From assembly GCF_001424045.1 (NCBI RefSeq), contig NZ_LMQB01000026.1, forward strand, positions 159,644-223,643: DNA of 64,000 nt. The letters are read 5' to 3'. Origin of the DNA: Rhizobium sp. Leaf371 (lineage in GTDB: Bacteria > Pseudomonadota > Alphaproteobacteria > Rhizobiales > Rhizobiaceae). The notes under the pieces are model-generated. The model searched no databases. It had not been told where the DNA came from and worked only from the letters and a program-made list of their open reading frames with translations. A program made the position numbers and the translations under genes. Shown one piece after another: positions 9,251 to 18,045 of this stretch. The first letter of the stretch is position 1. Each line of letters opens with the position of its first letter.

Positions 9251-9898
9251 TCAGGCCTCGTCTTCCGGGACGATCCAGGTCTCTTTCAGGGCATCCGTCT
9301 GCCAGGCGACGAAGGCCGGATGCGCCTTGACCGCGGCCATGTAAGCCAGCGACACCGGATCTTTCGTCAGGGCATAGATCTCGAAGCGGTTGACGACCGG
9401 GGCGAACATGGCATCCGCGGCCGTAAAGCGTCCGAAGAGAAACGGCCCGCCCGATCTGGCGAGAGCCTGCGCCCAGATGGTCTCGATCCGCGCGACGTCC
9501 TCCGTCACGCCGTCCGGCAGGGCGATCGCGCCGACCGGCCGGCGGATGTTCATCGGGCAGGCGCCGCGCAACGCACGAAACCCCGCCAGCATTTCCATCG
9601 ACATGCTGCGCGCCGTTGCGCGGTCGGTTCGATCCTCCGGCCACAAGCCGGCCTCGGGAAAGAGTTCGGCCGCATATTCGATGATCGCCAGCGATTCCCA
9701 CACCCGGATATCGCCATGGTGCAGCACCGGAACCCGGGCTGTCGGCGAAATCTCCCGGAAGCGCGGATTGCCGTTGGGGAAGTCGAAGGGGATGACGACA
9801 TCGGCAAAGGGGACGCCGCAGGCTTTCAGAGCCAGCCATGGCCGCAGCGACCAGGAGGAATAGTTCTTGTTGCCGACGTAAAGGACGAGGTCGCTCAT
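9251..9898 (-). CDS. Glutathione S-transferase family protein
   Basis: This 215-residue protein has an N-terminal thioredoxin-like GST domain (about residues 1-80) beginning [17 protein letters not shown], where the SSWSLRP segment supplies the usual Ser/Tyr contact to glutathione. The [10 protein letters not shown] cis-proline motif and the WESLAIIEY segment that binds the glutamyl part of glutathione follow. The C-terminal helical domain covers about 90-210. The substrate cannot be predicted. It stands alone between rpmF and mtgA. Members usually detoxify electrophiles or peroxides in the cytoplasm. Confidence 0.88.
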   Translation of the reverse strand: MSDLVLYVGNKNYSSWSLRPWLALKACGVPFADVVIPFDFPNGNPRFREISPTARVPVLHHGDIRVWESLAIIEYAAELFPEAGLWPEDRTDRATARSMSMEMLAGFRALRGACPMNIRRPVGAIALPDGVTEDVARIETIWAQALARSGGPFLFGRFTAADAMFAPVVNRFEIYALTKDPVSLAYMAAVKAHPAFVAWQTDALKETWIVPEDEA

Positions 9899-9969
9899 GC
9901 GGGGTCTCCTGTAACCGTCCCGGCGTTAGACCAGACCTTAGAAAGTCTATCCAATCAAAAGGCGTGATT

Positions 9970-10935
9970 TCAGGGATAAAGGCACTTGATGTATCCGCCC
10001 GACGCGCCCGCCCGACGCTCGATCATGGCGGCGAGCCGCTTTAGCCCCCGCCCCGGCTTGCCGGCATTGCGATCGATCGGATTGGGCAAGGAAACGGCAA
10101 GAAGGGCGGCTTGGCGCCGCGTCAGCTTGGAGGCGGGCACGCCGAAATGATGCTGCGCCGCCGCCTCCGCGCCGTAGATCCCCGGCCCCCATTCGGCGAT
10201 ATTGAGATAGATCTCCATCAGCCGTCGCTTGGTCCATACAAAATCCGCGGCCAGCGCCAAAGGCAGTTCCATGGCCTTGCGCACGAAGGAGCGGCCGTTC
10301 CAAAGAAACAGGTTCTTGGCCGTCTGCATGGGAATGGTGCTCGCGCCCCGCGTCTGCTCGCCCTCCAGCGCGTCGTCGACGACGCCGCGCATCTGTACCC
10401 AGTCGACCCCGGCATGCATGCAGAACTGCCCGTCTTCCGACATCATGACCGCCTGGACGAGATTGGGCGAAATTTTCTCGAACGGCACCCATTGCCGGTC
10501 ATAGCCGCGAAACAGCGCGAGGTCGCGCAGCATGAGTGAGGACACGGGATGCACGACGTTCGGAGAATAGAGGATGATCAGTGCATAGGGCAGCAGCAGG
10601 AGAACGACGGCGATGACGACCAGCCGACGCCAGCGGCGCCTCATCCGCGCGAGCATGCCTCGTTTGGCGTTTGACGGCAGTTCCTCATCTCCACCTGTGT
10701 CCGGGCCACGGTCGTCCTGATCCGCCGGATGCCTTCCGCCAGCATCGCCCGACAGCATTTCCGGGCATGCCTGGAAGGGCACGTCCGGTGGCGCGTCCGT
10801 GACGGGAAATACGGGCTCCGGCGCTTGGGACGCATCTGCCGGCAGCGTACGGGAATCTGGCCCCCGCGATTCTGACTCACGTGGTTCGGGTACGATATCC
10901 CAGTTCTGGTCGTCCCGCCTGATCAACCCATCCAT
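9970..10935 (-). CDS. mtgA: Monofunctional biosynthetic peptidoglycan transglycosylase MtgA
   Basis: This GT51 glycosyltransferase polymerises lipid II into glycan strands at the outer face of the inner membrane. One membrane helix ([18 protein letters not shown]) is followed by the catalytic [13 protein letters not shown], the [17 protein letters not shown] motif and the [14 protein letters not shown] motif. The catalytic domain is complete. The start is uncertain. The ATG at 10935 gives 321 residues with a Pro/Asp-rich N-terminal tail of about 93 residues; a GTG at 10953 is also possible. The ATG at 10656 would give 228 residues, the usual family length. A small palindrome (10955-10969) lies just upstream of the long form. 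Confidence 0.9.
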   Translation of the reverse strand: MDGLIRRDDQNWDIVPEPRESESRGPDSRTLPADASQAPEPVFPVTDAPPDVPFQACPEMLSGDAGGRHPADQDDRGPDTGGDEELPSNAKRGMLARMRRRWRRLVVIAVVLLLLPYALIILYSPNVVHPVSSLMLRDLALFRGYDRQWVPFEKISPNLVQAVMMSEDGQFCMHAGVDWVQMRGVVDDALEGEQTRGASTIPMQTAKNLFLWNGRSFVRKAMELPLALAADFVWTKRRLMEIYLNIAEWGPGIYGAEAAAQHHFGVPASKLTRRQAALLAVSLPNPIDRNAGKPGRGLKRLAAMIERRAGASGGYIKCLYP

Positions 10936-11070
10936 GGCCCCATCCGTGCCCACCGTCTTAATCTAAGACGCTGGGGATTTGAACGTCATTTTCACGGCTG
11001 TCCCCGGTGGAAAGGGCCTTCCACGTGAAATTTATTGCAAGGCGCCGCACGCTCGTGCCAAAGAGCCGCC

Positions 11071-11985
11071 ATGAACGCAGTTGCCCCGACCTTCGATGCC
11101 CAACTCCGAAGGCGTGCCGACCAGGTCAAGGCCTGCCTCGACGCGCTCCTTGGCGACGCGCTTGCAACCGACGAGATCGCCCGTCCGCCGGCGCTGCTGG
11201 CCGCCATGCGGCATGGCGTGCTGAACGGCGGCAAGCGTCTGCGCCCCTTCCTCGTCCTGGAAAGTACCGCGCTGTTCGGGGGAGACGAAAAGGCTGCCCT
11301 TCGCGTCGCCGCGGCGCTGGAATGCGTACACTGCTATTCTCTGGTCCATGACGATCTCCCAGCCATGGACGACGACGACCTGCGCCGTGGGAAGCCGACG
11401 GTCCACATCGCCTATGGCGAGGCGAACGCGATCCTTGCCGGCGACAGCTTGCTGACGCTCGCCTTCGACATTCTAGCGGGCCCCGAGACCGTGCTTCCGG
11501 ATGCGGTGAAAACGGCGCTGGTGCTGGCGCTGGCCCGCGCTTCCGGCCTCGGCGGCATGGCCGGGGGACAGGCGCTCGATCTTGCCGCCGAAAGCCAGGC
11601 ACCCGATGAGCAGGGCATCGTCACGCTCCAGGCCATGAAGACCGGCGCGCTGATCCGTTTCGCCTGCGAAGCCGGCGCCATCGTTTCCGGCAAAGGTGCC
11701 GACGATCGCAGCCGGCTCCGCCAGTTCGGCGAGCATATCGGCCGCGCTTTCCAGCTTGCAGACGATCTGCTCGACCTCAAGGCGGACGCCAAGACCATGG
11801 GAAAGGCGACCGGCAAGGACGCGGCACGCGGCAAGGCAACCCTGGTCTCCCGCCGCGGCACCGACTGGGCCGAAACCGAGCTCGCGCGACTGATCGCAGA
11901 GGCCAGCGCTCTGCTGGCACCCCATGGCGATGCCGCGAGAACCCTGGTCGACGCCGCAGCCTTCGTCGCAAACCGCGATCACTAG
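11071..11985 (+). CDS. ispA: Short-chain polyprenyl (farnesyl/geranylgeranyl) diphosphate synthase
   Basis: This 304-residue trans-isoprenyl diphosphate synthase adds isopentenyl units to allylic diphosphates. The first Asp-rich motif is DDLPAMD at residues 94-100, after NGGKRLRP at 52-59, and the second is DDLLD near 232-236 (FQLADDLLD). The ATG at 11071 was chosen because upstream codons encode non-conserved sequence. Together with ispG near 50 kb it supplies isoprenoid precursors. Chain length (C15 or C20) cannot be set by reading alone. It is divergent from mtgA. Confidence 0.92.
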   Translation: MNAVAPTFDAQLRRRADQVKACLDALLGDALATDEIARPPALLAAMRHGVLNGGKRLRPFLVLESTALFGGDEKAALRVAAALECVHCYSLVHDDLPAMDDDDLRRGKPTVHIAYGEANAILAGDSLLTLAFDILAGPETVLPDAVKTALVLALARASGLGGMAGGQALDLAAESQAPDEQGIVTLQAMKTGALIRFACEAGAIVSGKGADDRSRLRQFGEHIGRAFQLADDLLDLKADAKTMGKATGKDAARGKATLVSRRGTDWAETELARLIAEASALLAPHGDAARTLVDAAAFVANRDH

Positions 11986-12064
11986 GTCTTCGTTTCGCAC
12001 GACAGGCGTCAGGCGACCCAGGCCCTGAACGACGCGTCACCATCCGTGCCCATCGGATCTGCCC

Positions 12065-13471
12065 TCATCGAATGAGCGAAGATTTTCCCCGCGGCAGATA
12101 GGTGCCGCGGGGCACGCCGACATCGGCAGGCTTGCCGTCCTCAACGATCGTCCGGCCGCGCAGGAGCACGCGGATGGGCCAGCCTTTCAGATCCAGCCCC
12201 TCGTAAGGTGTGTAATCGGCACCGTGGTGGAGGAGGTCGTTGCTGAGCGTCGTGCGCTTTTCCGGGTCCCAGAGCGCGAGGTCGGCATCCGAGCCGATGG
12301 CGATCGTGCCCTTGCGCGGGTAGAGCCCGTAGAGCTTGGCATGATTGGTGGCGGTGACCGCGACGAAGGTGTTGAGGTCGATCCGGCCCTTCATCACGCC
12401 TTCGGAAAAGAGGATCGGAAGACGCGTGGCGACGCCCGGGATACCGTTGGGAATCCAGCGGAAATGCCGTTTGCCCTTCTCGTTCAGCTTGCCTTCCCCA
12501 TCATCGAAGCGGAAGGGGCAATGATCCGAGGAGAAGAGGTCGAACACGCCCTGTTCGAGACCCTCCCAGCAGGCGGCCTGACTGGCCTTGTCGCGCGGCG
12601 GCGGCGAGCAGACATATTTTGCGCCCTCAAGTGCCTCCTGGTCCAGATCATCCGCCGTCAGCATCAGATATTGCGGGCAGGTCTCTCCGGCGATCTTCTG
12701 GCCGCGCTGGCGGGCCCGGCGGATTTCCTCCATCGCCTCGCGGTTGGAGACGTGGACGATGACGATCGGCACATCGACGATTTCGGCCAGCGACAAAGCG
12801 CGGTGCGTCGCCTCGCGTTCCGCCGCCACCGGGCGGGTCGTCGCATGGAATTTCGGCGCAAGCTTGCCCTCCGCCTCGTGACGACCGATGAGGTAGCGGA
12901 TGGCATCCTCGTTCTCGCAATGGACCATGACGAGTGCGCCGGTGCGCCGCGCGGTGTCGAGCGTGGCGAGAATCTCGTCGTCCCGCAGGCGCAGGCCCTC
13001 ATAGGTCATGAAGACCTTCATCGAGGTATAGCCGTCCTCGACCAGTGCCGGCACTTCCTGACCGAGCACGTCGGGCGTCGGATCGGTGATGACCATGTGG
13101 AAGGAGACGTCCACATGGCATTTGTCGTCGGCCTTGGCATGGTAGATCTTCAGGGCTTCGCGCAGCGACTGGCCCTTTTCCTGCATGCAGAAGGCCATGA
13201 CCGTCGTGTTGCCGCCAATGGCCGCCGAGCGGGTGCCGCTGTCGAAATCATCGGCCATGACGATGCCGTCGCCGGAAGGCTGGTCGAGATGCACATGGCT
13301 GTCGATCCCGCCGGGAAGAACCAGAAGGCCCGTCGCATCGATCACCTCGTCGGCGTCCGTCAGCTCGGCCGCGAGCGCAGCGATGCAGCCGTTACGGATG
13401 CCGATATCGCTCTTGAACGTATCGGAGGCCGTCACCACCGTTCCGTGGCGGATCACCGTATCGAAGCGCAT
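12065..13471 (-). CDS. hydA: D-hydantoinase / dihydropyrimidinase
   Basis: This 468-residue cyclic amidohydrolase opens the ring of dihydropyrimidines or 5-substituted hydantoins. The metal ligands are all present: HVH at 59-61 in GGIDSHVHLDQP, the carboxylated lysine K152 in SMKVFMTYEG, H184 (MVHCEN), H240 (VHVSN) and D316 (SSDHCPF). The start at 13471 has an AAGAAGGAGAG ribosome binding site. It is the last gene of the unit formed by the ABC transporter and the class V PLP enzyme, 37 bp after the latter. This suggests uptake and breakdown of a cyclic ureide or pyrimidine-derived compound. Pyrimidine reductase genes are not in the window, so a hydantoin substrate remains open. Confidence 0.92.
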   Translation of the reverse strand: MRFDTVIRHGTVVTASDTFKSDIGIRNGCIAALAAELTDADEVIDATGLLVLPGGIDSHVHLDQPSGDGIVMADDFDSGTRSAAIGGNTTVMAFCMQEKGQSLREALKIYHAKADDKCHVDVSFHMVITDPTPDVLGQEVPALVEDGYTSMKVFMTYEGLRLRDDEILATLDTARRTGALVMVHCENEDAIRYLIGRHEAEGKLAPKFHATTRPVAAEREATHRALSLAEIVDVPIVIVHVSNREAMEEIRRARQRGQKIAGETCPQYLMLTADDLDQEALEGAKYVCSPPPRDKASQAACWEGLEQGVFDLFSSDHCPFRFDDGEGKLNEKGKRHFRWIPNGIPGVATRLPILFSEGVMKGRIDLNTFVAVTATNHAKLYGLYPRKGTIAIGSDADLALWDPEKRTTLSNDLLHHGADYTPYEGLDLKGWPIRVLLRGRTIVEDGKPADVGVPRGTYLPRGKSSLIR

Positions 13472-13508
13472 CGTTCTCTCCTTCTTTCCTGCGGTTGGTA
13501 CGGCCTGC

Positions 13509-14774
13509 TCAACAGGCCCTGGCAAGCCCGGCATCGCCGGCAAGGATGCGGTCGAGCGCCGCGGTAAAGCGATCGACCTCTTCCAGCGTGTTGTAGTGAA
13601 CCATCGAGACCCGCAGCATGCCGCCATGGTCGGTGAGGCCGAGATATTCGGCAAGGCGGCGGGAGTGGAAATCCCCGAACCGCATGGCGATCTTCTCGGC
13701 GTCCATCGCCTTGCAAAGTTCGCCGGCATCCCGGCCATCGAGGCGGAAGGCGATGGTGGGCACGCGCGTGTCGTCGCGATTGGTGGCCTGACCGACGATA
13801 TGGCAGTCGTTGCGGGCGCGGAGATAGGCGAGCAGCCGCTCGGCCAGCGCATTCTCCTGTGCCGTGATCGCCGAAAACGCCGCCTCGATCTTTTGGCGGG
13901 TGGAGCCGGTCTCGCCGGACTGCTCGCCGAGCGTCGCAAGGTAATCGACGATGCCGCAGGTGGCATAGGCCAGCTCGTAGTTCGGGTTGCCCGGCTCCAG
14001 CTTGCCCGGCACTTTGTCCTTGCCGTAGAAGTAGTGGTAGAGCGTATCGAGTTCGAGCAGCAGGTCGTATTTGCCGTACATCAAGGCGTAGTGCGGACCA
14101 TACGTCTTGTAGAGGCTGAAAACGTAATAATCGGCGTCGAAGGCCCGCACGTCGATGGCGCGGTGCGGCGCATAGGCGACCGCATCGACACAGATCCGCG
14201 CGCCGCGCGCATGCACGAAATCGGCGATCTCGCGGATCGGGTTGACCGAGCCGAGAATGTTGGAGACGTGGGTGACGCAGACGAGCTTCGTACGCTCGGT
14301 CATCAACGGGGCGAGATCGGCGAGATCGAGCGTCATCGTCTCGGTATTGAGCGGCCAGATCTTCAGCGTGATGCCGGCCGCCTGCAGCCGGTCCCAGGGG
14401 CCGATATTGGATTCGTGATCGCTGACGGTGATGACGATCTCGTCGCCCGGCGACAGCTGGCTCTGCATGGCGCGGGCAAGGTTCTGCAGCAGCGCCGTGG
14501 TCGAACTGCCAAAGACGATCTCTTCCGGTCGGCGCGCATTGACGAGATGCATGGCGGCCGTGCGCGCCTCGTGGAGCGCGCGGGCGGCCTCCTGGGAAAC
14601 GTCGTAGGAGCCGCCGATCTGGACGTTCTTTTCGATCAGGAACGTGTTGATGCGCTCGATCGCCCCCTTGAGGATCTGCGATCCCCCCGCATTGTCGAAA
14701 AACGCCCAGCCGCGGCCGAGCCCTGGAAACTGGCTGCGCACATAGTCGAGATCGAGCGGGGTCGTGGTGGCCAT
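13509..14774 (-). CDS. Class V PLP enzyme, cysteine desulfurase-like
   Basis: This 421-residue fold-type I PLP enzyme resembles the cysteine desulfurase-like subgroup sometimes called the VC1184 type. The PLP lysine is K223 in SLYKTYG, the aspartate contacting the pyridine nitrogen is D197 (CVDAV), and H120 in SDHESN stacks on the cofactor. The opening WAFFDNAGGSQ is typical. There is no obvious mobile-loop cysteine of classic NifS/IscS, so persulfide formation is doubtful; an aminotransferase, lyase or C-N cleaving role on the transported compound fits the context. It lies between the ABC ATPase gene (26 bp upstream) and hydA. Confidence 0.85.
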   Translation of the reverse strand: MATTTPLDLDYVRSQFPGLGRGWAFFDNAGGSQILKGAIERINTFLIEKNVQIGGSYDVSQEAARALHEARTAAMHLVNARRPEEIVFGSSTTALLQNLARAMQSQLSPGDEIVITVSDHESNIGPWDRLQAAGITLKIWPLNTETMTLDLADLAPLMTERTKLVCVTHVSNILGSVNPIREIADFVHARGARICVDAVAYAPHRAIDVRAFDADYYVFSLYKTYGPHYALMYGKYDLLLELDTLYHYFYGKDKVPGKLEPGNPNYELAYATCGIVDYLATLGEQSGETGSTRQKIEAAFSAITAQENALAERLLAYLRARNDCHIVGQATNRDDTRVPTIAFRLDGRDAGELCKAMDAEKIAMRFGDFHSRRLAEYLGLTDHGGMLRVSMVHYNTLEEVDRFTAALDRILAGDAGLARAC

Positions 14775-14800
14775 GGGAGTTCCTCCGTATCGTTTTCTTG

Positions 14801-15561
<761 letters not shown>

Positions 15562-15562
<1 letters not shown>

Positions 15563-16233
15563 CAGCGTTTCCCCCGTGCGAAATGTTTTTCGAGACGGGC
15601 GACGACCGCGACCATCGGCCAGAGCAGCAGGACATAGATGAGGGCGGCGCCGATCAGCGGCGTCGGATTGGCGGAGAGCGCCTGCGCCTGCGTCGCCTGC
15701 TTCAGAAGGTCCGGCATGGCAACGACGGAGGCGAGCGCCGTATCCTTCATGACGTTGATGCAATTGTTGGTGAGCGGCGGAATGACGATGCGGACGGCCT
15801 GCGGCAGGATCACGTCGATCATCGTGTGCCGGTTGGAAAGGCCGAGCGCGGCCGACGCCTCGAACTGGCCATGCGGAATGGCCTCGATGCCGGCCCGGAA
15901 GATTTCGGCCGTATAGGCTGCCGACACCAGCGAGAGCGCCGCGACCGCCGAGAAGAAGGGCGACAGGCGGATGCCCACGAAGGGAAGCGCATAATAGATG
16001 ACGATCAGCAACACGAGCAGCGGGATCGACCGGAAGATATCGATATAGATCCGGATCAGCAGCTTGAAGACGGCCGGCGCGTAAAGCCGCGCAATGGCAA
16101 GGAACAGGCCACCGGCAAGGCCGCAGAGAATGCTGGTGACGCCGATCTTCAGCGTGACCAGAAGCCCCCACAGGAGCTGCGGCAGGCTATCGGCCAGCAC
16201 CTGCATGTTGAAGAAGGTATTGATGAGATTCAT
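15562..16233 (-). CDS. Polar amino acid type ABC transporter, permease
   Basis: This 223-residue inner-membrane permease has the HisM/GlnP form, with about five membrane helices and the EAA-type coupling loop [22 protein letters not shown], here with glycine in the expected place (AALGLS). A single permease implies a homodimer. It lies 63 bp after the binding-protein gene and overlaps the ATPase gene by one base. Confidence 0.93.
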
Positions 16234-16296
16234 GGCCGAAACGGTTCCCTGGCATCCGGCAGGATCTTTGACAGGCCCTGCCGGTGCGGTTGCGGC

Positions 16297-17094
16297 TTAC
16301 TTGGCCTTGGGCATGTCCATGACGGCGACGGTCGAGGTCGTGTCCTCGGCCTTGGCGCCGAACCAGGTCTCGTGAAGCTTGGCGATGAAGCCCTCGCCCT
16401 TGAGCTTGGTGATCACGTCGTTCACCTCACTGGCCAGCGGATCGCCCTTGTTGAACATGATCGAGTATTTCTCGCCGGTCGGGATCCGCTCGACAACCTT
16501 CAGCTCCGGCTTGTCCTTGGCATAATAGAGCAGCGCCGGAATGTCGGAGATGTAGCCATCGACGCGGCCGGCGACGAGGTCGAGCATGGCGGGCTGGAGA
16601 CCTTCGAAGCGGCGGATTTCACCCAGCTTGTACTCGGCCTTGTGCGCATCCGCCCACATGTCGCCGGTCGAGCCGGTATCGACGCCGACGACCTTGCCGC
16701 CCATGTCTTTCAGACCCGTGATGCCGGAGGCGGACGTGACGGTCAACGACTGGTCGCTGTCGTAATAGGGCTGGGCGAAGGTGACGGACGCGAGGCGCTT
16801 CTCGGTGATGGTGATCGAGGAGACCGCCATGTTGATGCGGCCGGACTGGACGGCCGGGAAGAGGCCGTTGAACGGCGTGTTGACGAACTCGACGGTCTTT
16901 CCGAGACGCTTGGCGATTTCGTTGACGAGATCGACTTCGAATCCGGTGACCTTGCCGCTGGCATCCTCGAATTCCCACGGCACGTTGCCGATATTGGCGC
17001 CGACGGTGAGATCGGCCGCGAATGCACCGGCTGCACCGAAGATCGCGAGGGCACCGGCGAGAAGCGTGGTCTTGAATGTGTTCGTTCGTGTCAT
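16297..17094 (-). CDS. Periplasmic solute-binding protein, amino acid ABC transporter family 3
   Basis: This 265-residue protein has a clear signal peptide (hydrophobic LLAGALAIFGAAGAFA, cleavage expected after AFA-A). The SBP family 3 fold follows, with GFEVDLVNEIAKRLG near residues 50-64 and the second lobe after VGVDTGSTGD. It delivers the substrate to the permease. Start 17094 gives the proper signal peptide. Upstream is a perfect palindrome (17135-17163) shared with the divergent GntR gene, so expression is probably controlled by that regulator. The ligand is not predictable; the downstream enzymes point to a cyclic amide or its amino-acid product. Confidence 0.92.
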   Translation of the reverse strand: MTRTNTFKTTLLAGALAIFGAAGAFAADLTVGANIGNVPWEFEDASGKVTGFEVDLVNEIAKRLGKTVEFVNTPFNGLFPAVQSGRINMAVSSITITEKRLASVTFAQPYYDSDQSLTVTSASGITGLKDMGGKVVGVDTGSTGDMWADAHKAEYKLGEIRRFEGLQPAMLDLVAGRVDGYISDIPALLYYAKDKPELKVVERIPTGEKYSIMFNKGDPLASEVNDVITKLKGEGFIAKLHETWFGAKAEDTTSTVAVMDMPKAK

Positions 17095-17134
17095 GAGAGT
17101 TCCCCTTGTTATTTGAACGTGACTCAATCTACAG

Positions 17135-17163
17135 TGGCCTGACTGGTCAGACCAGTCAGGCCA
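17135..17163. promoter_or_regulatory. GntR/FadR-type operator palindrome
   Basis: TGGCCTGACTGGT, a CAG spacer and the exact complement ACCAGTCAGGCCA form a perfect 13-bp inverted repeat. The core TGGTCAGACCA matches the TGGT-N3-ACCA pattern known for FadR-subfamily GntR regulators. It sits 41 bp upstream of the binding-protein gene and about 165 bp upstream of the gntR start. Confidence 0.85.
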
Positions 17164-17327
17164 AAGAAGCACGATGCTTTCCGCTTGGCAATGGCTGGGA
17201 ACAAAATAGATTGGACGCCTGTCTCCGGGATCGTGGACCTGCATGGGGCAAGCGTTCACAAGGTGATCGGACGTAACGGGTTGCGAGCGCTCGATGCCGA
17301 GCGCTTGAGGTGCGGAATGGGGTTTTC

Positions 17328-18026
17328 ATGTTGAACAAGACGCTCGTGCCGCAATCGGTCGCCCGCGAAATCCAGGCGATGATCCAAAACGGCACCTTGA
17401 AGGCGGGCGAAAAGATCCCCTCGCAGCGCGGCTTCTCCCAGACCCTCGGCGTCAGCCGCGCATCGTTGCGCGAGGCGCTGCTGACGCTGGAAACGCTGGG
17501 GCTTTTAAAGACCGAAGCCGGGCGCGGCACTTTCGTGGCAGCGGCAGGAGAGAATGCGAAGGGCGCGTCGGGCCACATGGCGCCATGGCGGTATTCCGAC
17601 AGCTATTCGGTGTTCGACGTCTTCCAGACCCGGATCCTGCTTGAGGGGGAGATCGCGCGGCTGTCGGCGGGGCGCCTGACGCAGTTGCAGCTCGACCGCA
17701 TGGAAATGGCGACGCAGACCATGGAGGAATGCTGGGCGCGCCAGGATCTCCTTGCCAATGTCGAAGCAGACCTTGCCTTTCACGGCACGATCGTCTCGGC
17801 CTGTTCCAACGCCATGTTGAAGGCGCTCTACCAGACGGTGCGCGACCAGGTGACCGAGACCCAGCGTCAGCCGATCCCGATCACCGATCCGGAACGCATG
17901 CGCCACTCCATCGCCGAGCATCGCCGCATCATCGCGGCCTTGCGCAGCAACGACGCCGCGGCGGCGCGCGGGGAGATGGAAGCCCATATCCGCAACACGG
18001 CACGATGCGCCGGCCTATCGCCTTGA
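17328..18026 (+). CDS. GntR family regulator, FadR/FCD subfamily
   Basis: This 232-residue repressor has an N-terminal winged helix-turn-helix (about residues 1-70, with IPSQRGFSQTLGVSRASLREALLTLE) and a C-terminal FCD ligand-binding domain, which usually has a metal site made by Asp and three His. The ATG at 17328 starts the conserved LNKTLVPQSVAREI segment; an in-frame GTG at 17310 is possible. It is divergent from the ABC/hydantoinase unit and the operator palindrome lies between them, so it is most likely their substrate-responsive repressor and its own regulator. Confidence 0.92.
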   Translation: MLNKTLVPQSVAREIQAMIQNGTLKAGEKIPSQRGFSQTLGVSRASLREALLTLETLGLLKTEAGRGTFVAAAGENAKGASGHMAPWRYSDSYSVFDVFQTRILLEGEIARLSAGRLTQLQLDRMEMATQTMEECWARQDLLANVEADLAFHGTIVSACSNAMLKALYQTVRDQVTETQRQPIPITDPERMRHSIAEHRRIIAALRSNDAAAARGEMEAHIRNTARCAGLSP

Positions 18027-18045
18027 CAAGGCTGCCGCAGCCTCC

